From positions 1,798,001 through 1,862,000 of the forward strand of contig JAYJMM010000101.1 of the NCBI GenBank assembly GCA_037349105.1: a stretch of DNA of 64,000 bases, read 5' to 3'. Below are positions 36,654 through 47,052 of this stretch, one piece after another (within the stretch, counting starts at the first letter, position 1; each line of letters opens with the position of its first letter). This DNA comes from Limnomonas spitsbergensis. Taxonomy: Eukaryota; Chlorophyta; Chlorophyceae; Chlamydomonadales. The notes under the pieces were generated by a model, which saw only the letters and a list, made by a program, of their open reading frames with translations, did not search any database and was not told the DNA's origin. The translations under genes and the position numbers were made by a program.

Positions 36654-36810
36654 CAGAACACACTACCACCAGTAGTCCACCATAAAGCGTTAGCGAACGT
36701 CTCCACCCAAACCCACCCTAACTGACTGTTGTAATAAATTCCACAACCACAGAGTTTAAAAGTGTAAAATGCGACCGATGGGAGGGTACCCCGACACCTA
36801 CTACGGGATC

Positions 36811-36919
36811 CACGTCGGCCACGTGTGGTCTCAGAGCAGCGGGTTCTCACAGCCACGCACGTGCAGACCCTACAGGGCTAGAACCCTAACGAACACCGCA
36901 TCCTGATGCCCTACTTGTA
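36811..36919 (+). promoter_or_regulatory. Conserved promoter-proximal / 5'UTR block of ELIP gene B with a G-box-like core
   Basis: CACGTCGGCCACGTGTGGTC and TCAGAGCAGCGGG match the block before ELIP A, and include a perfect CACGTG that is absent from A. Sequence conservation with A runs, with small indels, to CCTACTTGTA at 36919. Start is 190 bp before the ATG. Confidence 0.55.
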
Positions 36920-37000
36920 AGTTGAACACAGACTTCTTCTCTAGAACTGCCTACATCTTCAATCCACTTATATCCACTTGAATCTACACTACTTGCAGTC

Positions 37001-38029
37001 ATGTCCTTCACCGTCGTCTCCAGCCGTGCCTCCACTGCCGTCTCCTGCCGACAGACATACAAGGCGTCATCAATCACACGCTCTTCTAGGCGCGTCGTGT
37101 CTGTCAGGGCCGAGACCCCCGGCGCACCTGTGAGTACTTTCTAATCGCATGCTTGTTTAAGCTACGTGCCTCAAAAAAAAAGCAACCCTAGCTAGCTTCA
37201 TTTATCCGGCGCACTTCATATCGTCGCAGTCAGTCATGTTGTTGCCGGCCGACTTCTTCAATAGTTGGCTCTACGAATGCTCACGTCTGTCTTTGCTACT
37301 CGTTTGACGTGGACAGGTGCCACCCGCGGCAACGCCCGTCCCCCCTCCCCCCCCTGCCCCCGTCGCACCGGCAGCCCCCACCCTGGAATGTGAGTACAGT
37401 CGCCGGTTCGTAACGCCCAGGAGTGCGTTATCCCGTGGCTGGGAATGATTCGTTATTCCACTTGATCGAAGGGCACGTAGGTATCCCTGGGGCCCACTGA
37501 GCCTGTCACTTCCATATTTTGAGCATTGTGAAGCCAGACTTCTGCACAGACGTTCATTCTCCATCCCCTGTAAACCTTAAAAGACTCCACATCAAAATTG
37601 CCCTGTCTGGAGACCAAGGCTGCACCTTAAAACCAGGCCCAGATATGTAGCATGATTCACTCGTCTTCCACATGTTTGACCTTCCTGCTGCTCCCTCCCT
37701 GTGCAGCCGCCATGGGGTTCTCTGGAGCTGCACCTGAGACCATCAACGGCCGTCTTGCGATGCTTGGCTTCGTCGCCGCTGTCGGCGCTGAGCTGGCAAG
37801 TGGCAGCACCCTGTTGGCCCAGCTGGACTCTACTGTGCTCCCGGTTATTGTCACTGGCTTGGTTTTCACTGGAGCCAGCTTGTACACCATCACCAACGGT
37901 GGCAAGGCCCAGCCCTCTGACTTCTGGAAGCCTGAGGCCGAGATGATCAATGGCAGGGCTGCCATGCTTGGCCTGGTTGCCTTGGCTGTGACTGAGGCAG
38001 TCAAGGGATCTGCTGTCTTCATGATCTAA
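37001..38029 (+). CDS. Early light-inducible protein (ELIP) B, 174 aa
   Basis: Exons 37001-37129, 37317-37389 and 37707-38029 join in phase to 174 residues. Exon 1 is the transit peptide (MSFTVVSSRASTAVSCRQ), exon 2 a short Pro-rich linker, exon 3 the three-helix domain with ETINGRLAMLGF (helix I), a hydrophobic helix II, KAQPSDFWKPEAEM and EMINGRAAMLGLVA (helix III). Role as for other ELIPs: light-stress pigment binding and photoprotection in thylakoids. The predicted protein is identical to that of gene C; the three base differences seen in exon 3 are all synonymous. A TGTAA word at 38195-38199 could be the poly(A) signal. An alternative start inside the exon-3 ORF would lose the transit peptide and is rejected. 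Confidence 0.94.
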
Positions 38030-38739
38030 TCATCTGTGACATTTAATCCCACATGCGAACATGATGTGATCATGTTTCCATTATTACATACACTGCGACT
38101 TTGGCTACCCTAAGACTCGGTACTTGTAGGTCTTCATTTTCACCTAATGGATAGACTCGTGGTTTTTATGTACATTGGCTGTTACATAATTGAGTGTAAT
38201 ATATGGCGGGGTATGTCCTGCCTGATGTATTTTATGCTGACTGCAAAAATGATATTGATGTAACATATGATAGGAATCCATGGTTATGATGGACAAATGA
38301 AAGGAACATAACAAAATAGAGATCAATTGAATGACTGTTGATTGTCGAGCATCCTTAATACAAAAACTGAAATTAAACGGATAATAACTGCACCTTTCAA
38401 ATGCTTCAACATAATGAGACTTCTTTGTCAGACATATACCTGACATATTTCGTAGTCCTTACCTGATCTCTACCTATGAGTGTACCTCATCTACCTACAG
38501 CATGGTATCCAACCATTTACCGGTATTCTACGCATACTGTGCGAATAACACAGTGAATCACATGAACAGGCTTGGTCTACCCACTGAGGAAAGTAAAGGA
38601 AGTTTGAAAGATAAATATTATGTTTTGAGGGTTTAGTTGAAACTGGCAGTGGCTAAGGTATGTCTGCAAGCTGACATGCCCGCTTCAGTGACAACTAGTT
38701 AGAAGACTCGGTATGGAGGGGATCATCAGTGCACCGGAC

Positions 38740-39140
38740 TAATGAAGTAACATCCTGGTGCTGCCAAAGAGGTTGTGCGAGTGTGCTCCACATGGAAACG
38801 AAGAGGAAGATGGGAAAGAGTGAAGACATGTTCCGAACGAGTGTAAAATAAAGAGAGGTCAGGAAGCAAGAGTGAAAAAATCAGGGCAAAGATACCTCCT
38901 CCGCTCCAACAACAAATATTGAGGTCCCATTGCCGACCATGACCTCCACAAAAGCCAGAGCCTCCCACCAGATGCTGCCCATATACAACTGGTGCAAGTC
39001 CGCGGTGTATTCCAGAGGGCATGCCGAACTTCTCCAAGCTGCTCCTTGACGCTAGAGCACTGGAAGCAAATATGCAGCGCATGCTCCACATGCTCGCCGT
39101 CTCCCTTTGCCTAGCAGCACTAGCAGTAGCGTGTCTCTCA
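38740..39140 (-). mobile_element. Non-LTR retrotransposon ORF end, minus strand (decayed)
   Basis: Minus-strand reading gives GDGEHVEHALHICFQC, SSVKEQL and, after a frameshift, DLHQLYMGS and WWEALAFVEVMVGNG. These align with the plus-strand remnants at 46070-46260 (EVEDALHVCFQC, SVREQL) and 47615-47700 (NFHQLYQAEHGWDALAFV). The His/Cys cluster is typical of the C-terminus of non-LTR element ORFs. Frameshifts and stops make it inactive. Confidence 0.65.
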
Positions 39141-39189
39141 AAAGAAAAAAATGAAAAAACTTAGTCCCGGCCATTGTTGGCGCAATATC

Positions 39190-39460
39190 GCTAAACCAGT
39201 GAGCTATTACGCTGGTGGCATCCATACCCAGAGGTTGAGGGATCGAACCCGCTACACGATCTTCTCTCCCCCCCCGACTAGAGCGCCGGGTTCCATGTTC
39301 CTGCCAACCTCACAAAAGAGGATGGCATGGCTGCACCATGGCCCAGGCTGTGCATGGCAGCTGGAATTGAGCCTAGTCATTCCCTACCAGCCCCACGTGG
39401 CCGAGCGTTCAGCATGGCCCAGCGGGTATGCACTGTTCTAAACCAGTGAGCTATTACGCA
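39190..39460 (-). other. Possible tRNA-derived SINE-like segment
   Basis: On the minus strand, TAGCTCACTGGTTTAG (A-box-like) occurs at about 39447-39432 and again at 39213-39198, and GGGTTCGATCCC (a good B-box) at about 39251-39240. A 20-bp direct repeat (TAAACCAGTGAGCTATTACG, plus strand) brackets the segment. A-to-B spacing of about 190 nt is too long for a functional tRNA gene, so at most this is a SINE relic. A second copy lies about 4.68 kb downstream in the duplication. Confidence 0.3.
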
Positions 39461-39879
39461 CTCTTTCAAGGGTGGCCCGTGGCTGCTTCTACTTTTTTGT
39501 TATATGAAGTAAAATACACTTAAAATTCCGTGTAAAATCTCTTGACCGTTGCGCCATCCTCTGAAGTTAACTGTGCTAACCACACCGAGCCGCCGCCGTA
39601 AGTTTGTGCGCACACATGCACACGCCCTGTTGCTAGTGCAGCTCCCAGCAAGCGCCCGCCGCAGGCTGGAACCAGGCGCGGTACGCGGCCGCAGACCAGT
39701 GCTCAGCAGTGTTGGGGACCTGGGTTCTCCTCTGCCAGTCGCCTCCAGCTGCGCCTACTTCTTGGCTGTGTCCACTAGCTGTAGCACCTCTGGGACGGAG
39801 AGCGGCTTCGGGTCATAGACTGCCTGACACAGTTTGGGGACAGTTGCTCCCCACTCAAAGCTCCTCTTCAGCCCCCATC

Positions 39880-40180
39880 AGCTCACTGCACCACGTGTGC
39901 CCTCCAGTATTCTGTCGAACCTCGAGCTGCAGGTAATGCCATGAGTGAACTGTCTTGCTGAGCTGCCGGCACCACCTCTACATTGTAGAAGCGGAGCACG
40001 TGCTGCCACGAGTCTCTTTGTAGGCTTGTAGCTGCTGGATCTGTCGCTCCTGCAAGCCACAACAGCTGGCAGCAGGCGTAGGAAGCCCCGCAGCCTGCTG
40101 GTGTGGTGCACCAAGTTTCTGGCCTTGCTTGTTTCTTCACTCCTTAAAGGAGTGCCGATTCGCGTTTTACAAAATGGCAG
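39880..40180 (-). mobile_element. Non-LTR retrotransposon internal fragment, minus strand
   Basis: The minus-strand ORF contains a segment ending in PLLQCRGGAGSSARQF, which aligns with PLLQCRGGTGGTAMQP of the plus-strand remnant at 45537-45600. This shows two opposed copies of the same family placed head to head. No intact domain remains. Confidence 0.55.
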
Positions 40181-40214
40181 CATCCTTCAGGTACACGCAT
40201 GATGCTGCCATTTT
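40171..40214. other. Hairpin-forming inverted repeat between opposed retroelement fragments
   Basis: Perfect 14-bp arms AAAATGGCAGCATC (40171-40184) and GATGCTGCCATTTT (40201-40214) with a 16-nt loop. Repeated in the second duplication copy at 44851-44894. It lies where minus-strand and plus-strand retroelement remnants meet. Confidence 0.6.
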
Positions 40215-40284
40215 TCAGTCCAGAGGATTCAGCACTGGCAAGAAATTTGAGTTGTTCACGATATCACCTTCAGCATTGCTTCAT

Positions 40285-40916
40285 ACTAGCTTGCTCTACG
40301 CTGCCTGCTGTATGCGGATGACCTCTCCTTGCTAGCCCGCACCCCAGCAGGGCTGCAACGCATGCTTGATGCCTTGCATGAATATGCAGCACATAAACAG
40401 CTTCAGGTCAATGTCAGTAAGACAGAGATCATGGAGTTTGGCAGCCGCTTAGCAGCGCAGCGCCGACAGCCAGACAGTACCGTGTTGAAGCGTGTCCAAG
40501 AATTCAAGTTCTTGGGCATCACTCAGCACGAAAGCAGCGGCATGAAGAGGGGCCATGGAGGGTAGACAGGCGCCTTTGGCTGCCGCGCTGCACCGTGTTC
40601 GCCGCATGGCAGACAAGGTGGGCCTAAGGCGCCATCTTCCAACCCGCATCAGGCTGGCAGCTGTGTACGCAGCGCCTGCGGCCAACTACGGCGACGTGGT
40701 GTGGGCCACCAGCTACCTTCGACCGCGGCAATGTCTCTCCAGCAAAATGCAGCCCAGCTTGCTTCAGCACCTACGCCAGGCTGCGGGGCTACCTGCATCA
40801 GCCGCTCCAACCACTACAGCGAGACTGGTGGGCCCATATCCTCCGCTTCTACAATGCAGAGGTGGCACCGGAGGCACAGCAATACAGCCCTCTCATGGCT
40901 CAAGCCATGGCAGCAG
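40285..40916 (+). mobile_element. Reverse-transcriptase remnant (plus), truncated by the duplication junction
   Basis: YADDLSLLARTPAGLQRM, with the catalytic YADD of reverse transcriptase at 40311-40322, is followed by VNVSKTEIMEFG and FKFLGI, the usual order downstream of the RT active site in non-LTR elements. Compared with copy 2 it has a roughly 27-bp deletion near 40471 and a frameshift near 40550, and it stops at the junction at 40916. Confidence 0.75.
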
Positions 40917-41219
40917 GTGGACTTTACTGACGACGTTCATAAATATTTGAATATGTGATATCTTGCTGATCAGCATCGAATCGCCCTCCTAACTTCTCAT
41001 GTTAGGACTTGATAATTGACAAGGTGTGAGATTGACCGCCCAACCCTAAAAGCTGAGAAGCGAACACAAAAAGCAGCCCGGGTGCACACTCATGTGGCCC
41101 TCGTCGTCAGCTGAGAAAAGGCGATCCGGAAACAGGAAAGGCACACGACCAAAAGCACTCACACGGCCGCAATAACTCGTCGGTTGCCCGACAGAATACC
41201 AGTGGAAACAGCACCTTAT

Positions 41220-41317
41220 AGGCGATTCACACCCGGGGTTCGACGGGAAATGCAGGTCACATTCGCGACGAACCCCGGGGTTCGTCGCCAAAAAGCTCTG
41301 GTGTGAATCGCCTCTCA
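41220..41317. mobile_element. Snap-back inverted-repeat element, copy 2
   Basis: Copy of the 36556-36653 element. The inner palindrome is a perfect 24-mer around CGAACCCCGGGGTTCG, while the right terminal arm has mutated (CGCCTAT to CGCCTCT), so the two copies have begun to diverge. Confidence 0.55.
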
Positions 41318-41472
41318 GAACACACTACCACCAGTAGTCCACCATAAAGCGTTAGCGAACGTCTCCACCCAAACCCACCCTAACTGACTGTTGTAATAAA
41401 TTCCACAACCACAGAGTTTAAAAGTGTAAAATGCGACCGATGGGAGGGTACCCCGACACCTACTACGGGATC

Positions 41473-41581
41473 CACGTCGGCCACGTGTGGTCTCAGAGCA
41501 GCGGGTTCTCACAGCCACGCACGTGCAGACCCTACAGGGCTAGAACCCTAACGAACACCGCATCCTGATGCCCTACTTGTA
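41473..41581 (+). promoter_or_regulatory. Conserved promoter-proximal / 5'UTR block of ELIP gene C
   Basis: Identical in the inspected part to the gene B block, including CACGTG. It starts 190 bp before the ATG. Confidence 0.55.
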
Positions 41582-41662
41582 AGTTGAACACAGACTTCTT
41601 CTCTAGAACTGCCTACGTCTTCAATCCACTTATATCCACTTGAATCTACACTACTTGCAGTC

Positions 41663-42693
41663 ATGTCCTTCACCGTCGTCTCCAGCCGTGCCTCCACTGC
41701 CGTCTCCTGCCGACAGACATACAAGGCGTCATCAATCACACGCTCTTCTAGGCGCGTCGTGTCTGTCAGGGCCGAGACCCCCGGCGCACCTGTGAGTACT
41801 TTCTAATCGCATGCTTGTTTAAGCTACGTGCCTCAAAAAAAAAAGCAACCCTAGCTAGCTTCATTTTATCCGGCGCACTTCATATCGTCGCAGTCAGTTA
41901 TGTTGTTGCCGGCCGACTTCTTCAATAGTTGGCTCTACGAATGCTCACGTCTGTCTTTGCTACTCGTTTGACGTGGACAGGTGCCACCCGCGGCAACGCC
42001 CGTCCCCCCTCCCCCCCCTGCCCCCGTCGCACCGGCAGCCCCCACCCTGGAATGTGAGTACAGTCGCCGGTTCGTAACGCCCAGGAGTGCGTTATCCCGT
42101 GGCTGGGAATGATTCGTTATTCCACTTGATCGAAGGGCACGTAGGTATCCCTGGGGCCCACTGAGCCTGTCACTTCCATATTTTGAGCATTGTGAAGCCA
42201 GACTTCTGCACAGACGTTCATTCTCCATCCCCTGTAAACCTTAAAAGACTCCACATCAAAATTGCCCTGTCTGGAGACCAAGGCTGCACCTTAAAACCAG
42301 GCCCAGATATGTAGCATGATTCACTCGTCTTCCACATGTTTGACCTTCCTGCTGCTCCCTCCCTGTGCAGCTGCCATGGGGTTCTCTGGAGCTGCACCTG
42401 AGACCATCAACGGCCGCCTTGCGATGCTTGGCTTCGTCGCCGCTGTCGGCGCTGAGCTGGCAAGTGGCAGCACCCTGTTGGCCCAGCTGGACTCTACTGT
42501 GCTCCCGGTCATTGTCACTGGCTTGGTTTTCACTGGAGCCAGCTTGTACACCATCACCAACGGTGGCAAGGCCCAGCCCTCTGACTTCTGGAAGCCTGAG
42601 GCCGAGATGATCAATGGCAGGGCTGCCATGCTTGGCCTGGTTGCCTTGGCTGTGACTGAGGCAGTCAAGGGATCTGCTGTCTTCATGATCTAA
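41663..42693 (+). CDS. Early light-inducible protein (ELIP) C, 174 aa
   Basis: Exons 41663-41791, 41981-42053 and 42371-42693; same splice phases as gene B and the same predicted protein: transit peptide, Pro-rich linker, ETINGRLAMLGF, KAQPSDFWKPEAEM, EMINGRAAMLGLVA. Base differences from B are three synonymous changes in exon 3 and a few in introns and 5' region. It arose with the 4.7-kb tandem duplication. Its 5' block and snap-back element are retained, so regulation like that of B is expected. Nothing suggests inactivation. Confidence 0.94.
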
Positions 42694-43419
42694 TCATCTG
42701 TGACATTTAATCCCACATGCGAACATGATGTGATCATGTTTCCATTATTACATACACTGCGACTTTGGCTACCCTAAGACTCGGTACTTGTAGGTCTTCA
42801 TTTTCACCTAATGGATAGACTCGTGGTTTTTATGTACATTGGCTGTTACATAATTGAGTGTAATATATGGCGGGGTATGTCCTGCCTGATGTATTTTATG
42901 CTGACTGCAAAGATGATATTGATGTAACATATGACAGGAATCCATGGTCATGATGGGAAAATGAAAGGAACATAACAAAATAGAGATCAAGTGAATGACT
43001 GTTGATTGTCGAGCATCCTTAATACAAAAACTGAAATCAAACGGATAATAACTGCACCTTTCAAATGCTACAACATAATGAGACTTCTTTGTCAGACATA
43101 TACCTGACATATTTCGTAGTCCTTACCTGATCTCTACCTATGAGTGTACCTCATCTACCTACAGCATGGTATCCAACCATTTACCGGTATTCTACGCATA
43201 CTGTGCGAATAACACAGTGAATCACATGAACAGGCTTGGTCTACCCACTGAGGAAAGTAAAGGAAGTTTGAAAGATAAATATTATGTTTTGAGGGTTTAG
43301 TTGAAACTGGCAGTGGCTAAGGTATGTCTGCAAGCTGACATGCCCGCTTCAGTGACAACTAGTCAGAAGACTCGGTATGGAGGGGATCATCAGTGCACCG
43401 GACTAATGAAGTAACATCC

Positions 43420-43820
43420 TGGTGCTGCCAAATAGGTTGTGCGAGTGTCCTCCCAACAGTGAGGTTGGGAGATGGAAATGAAGAGGAAGATGGGAAAGAG
43501 TGAAGATATGTTCCGAACGAGTGTAAAATAAAGAGAGGTCAGGAAGCAAGAGTGAAAAAATCAGGGCAAAGATACCTCCTCCGCTCCAACAACAAATATT
43601 GAGGTCCCATTGCCGACCATGACCTCCACAAAAGCCAGAGCCTCCCACCAGATGCTGCCCATATACAACTGGTGCAAGTCCGCGGTGTATTCCAGAGGGC
43701 ATGCCGAACTTCTCCAAGCTGCTCCTTGACGCTAGAGCACTGGAAGCAAATATGCAGCGCATGCTCCACATGCTCGCCGTCTCCCTTTGCCTAGCAGCAC
43801 TAGCAGTAGCGTGTCTCTCA
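43420..43820 (-). mobile_element. Non-LTR retrotransposon ORF end, minus strand (duplication copy 2)
   Basis: Second copy of the 38740-39140 remnant (VEHALHICFQC, SSVKEQL). It has a small local sequence replacement near 43448-43475 relative to copy 1. Confidence 0.6.
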
Positions 43821-44559
43821 AAAGAAAAAAATGAAAAAACTTAGTCCCGGCCATTGTCGGCGCAATATCGCTAAACCAGTGAGCTATTACGCTGGTGGCA
43901 TCCATACCCAGAGGTTGAGGGATCGAACCCGCTACACGATCTTCTCTCCCCCCCCGACTAGAGCGCCGGGTTCCATGTTCCTGCCAACCTCACAAAAGAG
44001 GATGGCATGGCTGCACCATGGCCCAGGCTGTGCATGGCAGCTGGAATTGAGCCTAGTCATTCCCTACCAGCCCCACGTGGCCGAGCGTTCAGCATGGCCC
44101 AGCGGGTATGCACTGTTCTAAACCAGTGAGCTATTACGCACTCTTTCAAGGGTGGCCCGTGGCTGCTTCTACTTTTTTGTTATATGAAGTAAAATACACT
44201 TAAAATTCCGTGTAAAATCTCTTGACCGTTGCGCCATCCTCTGAAGTTAACTGTGCTAACCACACCGAGCCGCCGCCGTAAGTCTGTGCGCACACATGCA
44301 CACGCCCTGTTGCTAGTGCAGCTCCCAGCAAGCGCCCGCCGCAGGCTGGAACCAGGCGCGGTATGCGGCCGCAGACCAGTGCTCAGCAGTGTTGGGGACC
44401 TGGGTTCTCCTCTGCCAGTCGCCTCCAGCTGCGCCTACTTCTTGGCTGTGTCCACTAGCTGTAGCACCTCTGGGACGGAGAGCGGCTTCGGGTCATAGAC
44501 TGCCTGACACAGTTTGGGGACAGTTGCTCCCCACTCAAAACTCCTCTTCAGCCCCCATC

Positions 44560-44863
44560 AGCTCACTGCACCACGTGTGCCCTCCAGTATTCTGTCGAAC
44601 CTCGAGCTGCAGGTAATGCCATGAGTGAACTGTCTTGCTGAGCTGCCGGCACCACCTCTACATTGTAGAAGCGGAGCACATGCTGCCACGAGTCTCTTTG
44701 TAGGCTTGTAGCTGCTGGATCTGTCGCTCCTGCAAGCCACAACAGCTGGCAGCAGGCGTAGGAAGCCCCGCAGCCTGCTGGTGTGGTGCACCAAGTTTCT
44801 GGCCTTGCTTGTTTCTTCACTCCTTAAAGGAGTGCCGATTCGCGTTTTACAAAATGGCAGCAT
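44560..44863 (-). mobile_element. Non-LTR retrotransposon internal fragment, minus strand (duplication copy 2)
   Basis: Copy of the 39880-40180 fragment, nearly identical. Opposed to the plus-strand remnant that begins near 44965. Confidence 0.5.
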
Positions 44864-44964
44864 CCTTCAGGTACACGCATGATGCTGCCATTTTTCAGTC
44901 CAGAGGATTCAGCACTGGCAAGAAATTTGAGTTGTTCACGATATCACCATCAGCATTGCTTCAT

Positions 44965-46260
44965 ACTAGCTTGCTCTACGCTGCCTGCTGTATGCGGATG
45001 ACCTCTCCTTGCTAGCCCGCACCCCAGCAGGGCTGCAACGCATGCATGATGCCTTGCATGAATATGTAGCACATAAACAGCTTCGGGTCAATGTCAGTAA
45101 GACAGAAATCATGGAGTTTGGCAGCCGCTTAGCAGCGCAGCGCCGACAGCCAGCCTATGTTTGCGTGTACGGCCCTGACCGTACCGTGTTGAAGCGTGTC
45201 CAAGAATTCAAGTTCTTGGGCATCACTCAGCACGAAAGCGGCAGCATGAAGAGGGCCATGGAGGGTAGACAGGCGCCTTTGGCTGCCGCGCTGCACCGTG
45301 TTCGCCGCATGGCAGACAAGTTGGGCCTAAGGCGCCATCTTCCAACCCGCATCAGGCTGGCAGCTGTGTACGCAGCGCCTGCGGCCAACTACGGCGACGT
45401 GGTGTGGGCCACCAGCTACCTTCGACCGCGGCAATGTCTCTCCAGCAAAACGCAGTCCAGCTTGCTTCAGCACCTACGCCAGGCTGCGGGGCTACCTGCA
45501 TCAGCCGCTCCAACCACTACAGCGAGACTGGTGGGCCCATATCCTCCGCTTCTACAATGCAGAGGTGGCACCGGAGGCACAGCAATGCAGCCCTCTCATG
45601 GCTCAAGCCATGGCAGCAGATATGCAGCTTGCAATCAGCCAGGGCACTGCTGGCGGCCGCACGTGGTGCTCTGATCTGCATTAGAGGAGCTGGAGCGTGG
45701 AACAGCCACCCCCACCTTGCGCGAGGCAGCAGCTGCCCTACAGCGCCTACCCGTCACAGAGGTGTTGGCACTTGTTGACGCAGCCTATGAGCAAGCACGG
45801 CTGGACGCAAGCGGCGGTGGGACCCCAGGGACCCTACCACCGAGCACAGATCTGCGGCAACCTACCGCGCCTGGTTCCAGTCCACGGCAGGTGCCGTGCT
45901 GGCGCAAGCCCAGAGCCGCACTAGTCAGAGGGAGTGTGCTTGTGTGCGCACCAATTTGCGACTGCGGCTTGGCGCGATCAGCACTGCTGATACCAGAGGA
46001 CGGCGCAACGGTCAGCGGCGACAAGCACGCTGCTGCCAACGGTGTTGGGCAGGGGGGATAGCGAGGAGGTAGAGGATGCGCTGCATGTGTGCTTCCAGTG
46101 CCCTAGTGTCAGGGAGCAGTTACGGGAGCGGGGGTGGGCAGGTCCTCCGGGCGCTGCCAATAACTTCCACCAGTTGTGTCACGAGGCAGCAGTGAACATG
46201 AAGTTTCACTGCGCACAGACCCCTACAAAGGGCGCTTATTGGAGTGCTAAGTGCCCTTTA
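44965..46260 (+). mobile_element. Non-LTR retrotransposon, reverse transcriptase to C-terminal zinc cluster (degenerate)
   Basis: Longest retroelement remnant in the window. YADD lies at 44991-45002, then VNVSKTEIMEFG, FKFLGI, LAAALHRVRRMADKLGLR, a middle region LLQHLRQAAGLPASAAP, and, in other frames, TEVLALVDAAYEQARLD, a CCQRC cluster and EVEDALHVCFQCPSVREQ at 46060-46125. At least three frame changes and a stop are needed to read it through, so it is dead. The order is typical of the C-terminal half of a LINE-type ORF2; no endonuclease was found upstream. Confidence 0.75.
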
Positions 46261-47050
46261 TAGGGGTTAACTAGCGTGTGCAGGAGCGATAAACTGCTGG
46301 CAGACAGTTTATCCTCGACTAATCCTCGGGTTACTGCACTAACCTTTGATGATTCCTCTCTTACTGTTGACAAAAGTAGCGAAGTGAACTCGTTCCTGCT
46401 GGGTCTAGTTGTACTGAAGCCGGCTGTTGACAGTAGGAAATGGTGTGGAACGGATTTGAGAGTTGAGAGACGATCCAGCCGAAGTGATGAGAAAGGAGGA
46501 GCCGAAGAGGCGACTCTTTGATGAGGAGGATCGGCTGCTGGTGCAGTAAATCGACTTGGTAGCCAGAAAAGGCCTGGGTAGCAGCTCACAGTGTCGAATT
46601 ATAGCCTAGAGATAGAACAGTTGAAGCTCACAGTGTAGGGTGTAATCGAGAGATAGAGCTGAGATGGATGGAGTAGAGAAGCTGATGCTAGAGATCACGA
46701 ATAAGTGTAGTGGTTAACTAGAGATAATCGATCAGTGTAACGATCAGGGCCTGTTACTGAATGATGTGGTCTTGGAGAAATAGGATCAGTGTAGTGTAAA
46801 CTAGAGATCTCCCATTAGTGCAGTGTCCTGGCCTTGATAAGCAAGAGGCCGAAATATCACAGTTGGACGTTAATCCCAGAACAGTTTACAGATAGCAGGG
46901 TGATTCAACTTCGGTATGTTACTTGAGTAAGAAGAGAAGAATGCCTGGAGTTAGCCAGGCATCTTCTAAGTACCACAAACAGACGAAATCCGAAACCAAA
47001 AAGCGGTACAAGCCACCCATACGTGCGGTGCACCCATGCGTCGTGACAGT
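46261..47050. other. Spacer after retroelement remnant; no gene supported
   Basis: Contains short degenerate reiterations around TAGAGAT and CAGTGTA (46600-46820). ORF 46276-46521 has no recognisable domain. Confidence 0.45.
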
Positions 47051-47052
47051 TG

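Larger units (their letters stand above)
36261..40916. repeat. Tandem segmental duplication, copy 1 (4,656 bp)
   Basis: Nearly identical to 40922-45619 in the same order and orientation. It contains a snap-back element, ELIP gene B, and retrotransposon fragments on both strands. It starts at CTTTACTGACGACGTTCATA and ends at GGCAGCAG inside a reverse-transcriptase remnant. The junction with copy 2 has a 5-nt filler (GTGGA, 40917-40921). Differences from copy 2 are scattered SNPs, a roughly 27-bp deletion near 40471 and a 1-bp insertion near 40550 within the retroelement, and a short replacement near 38778. Confidence 0.95.
40922..45619. repeat. Tandem segmental duplication, copy 2
   Basis: Same content as 36261-40916. 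Copy 2 keeps the longer version of the retroelement and continues past the duplicated part into more retroelement sequence to about 46260. This shows that copy 2's right flank is the ancestral one and copy 1's end is the junction. Confidence 0.95.

Noticed and set aside
37657..38022. Minus-strand ORF over ELIP B (and the matching one over ELIP C, 42321-42686)
   Set aside because: Antisense shadows of ELIP exon 3.
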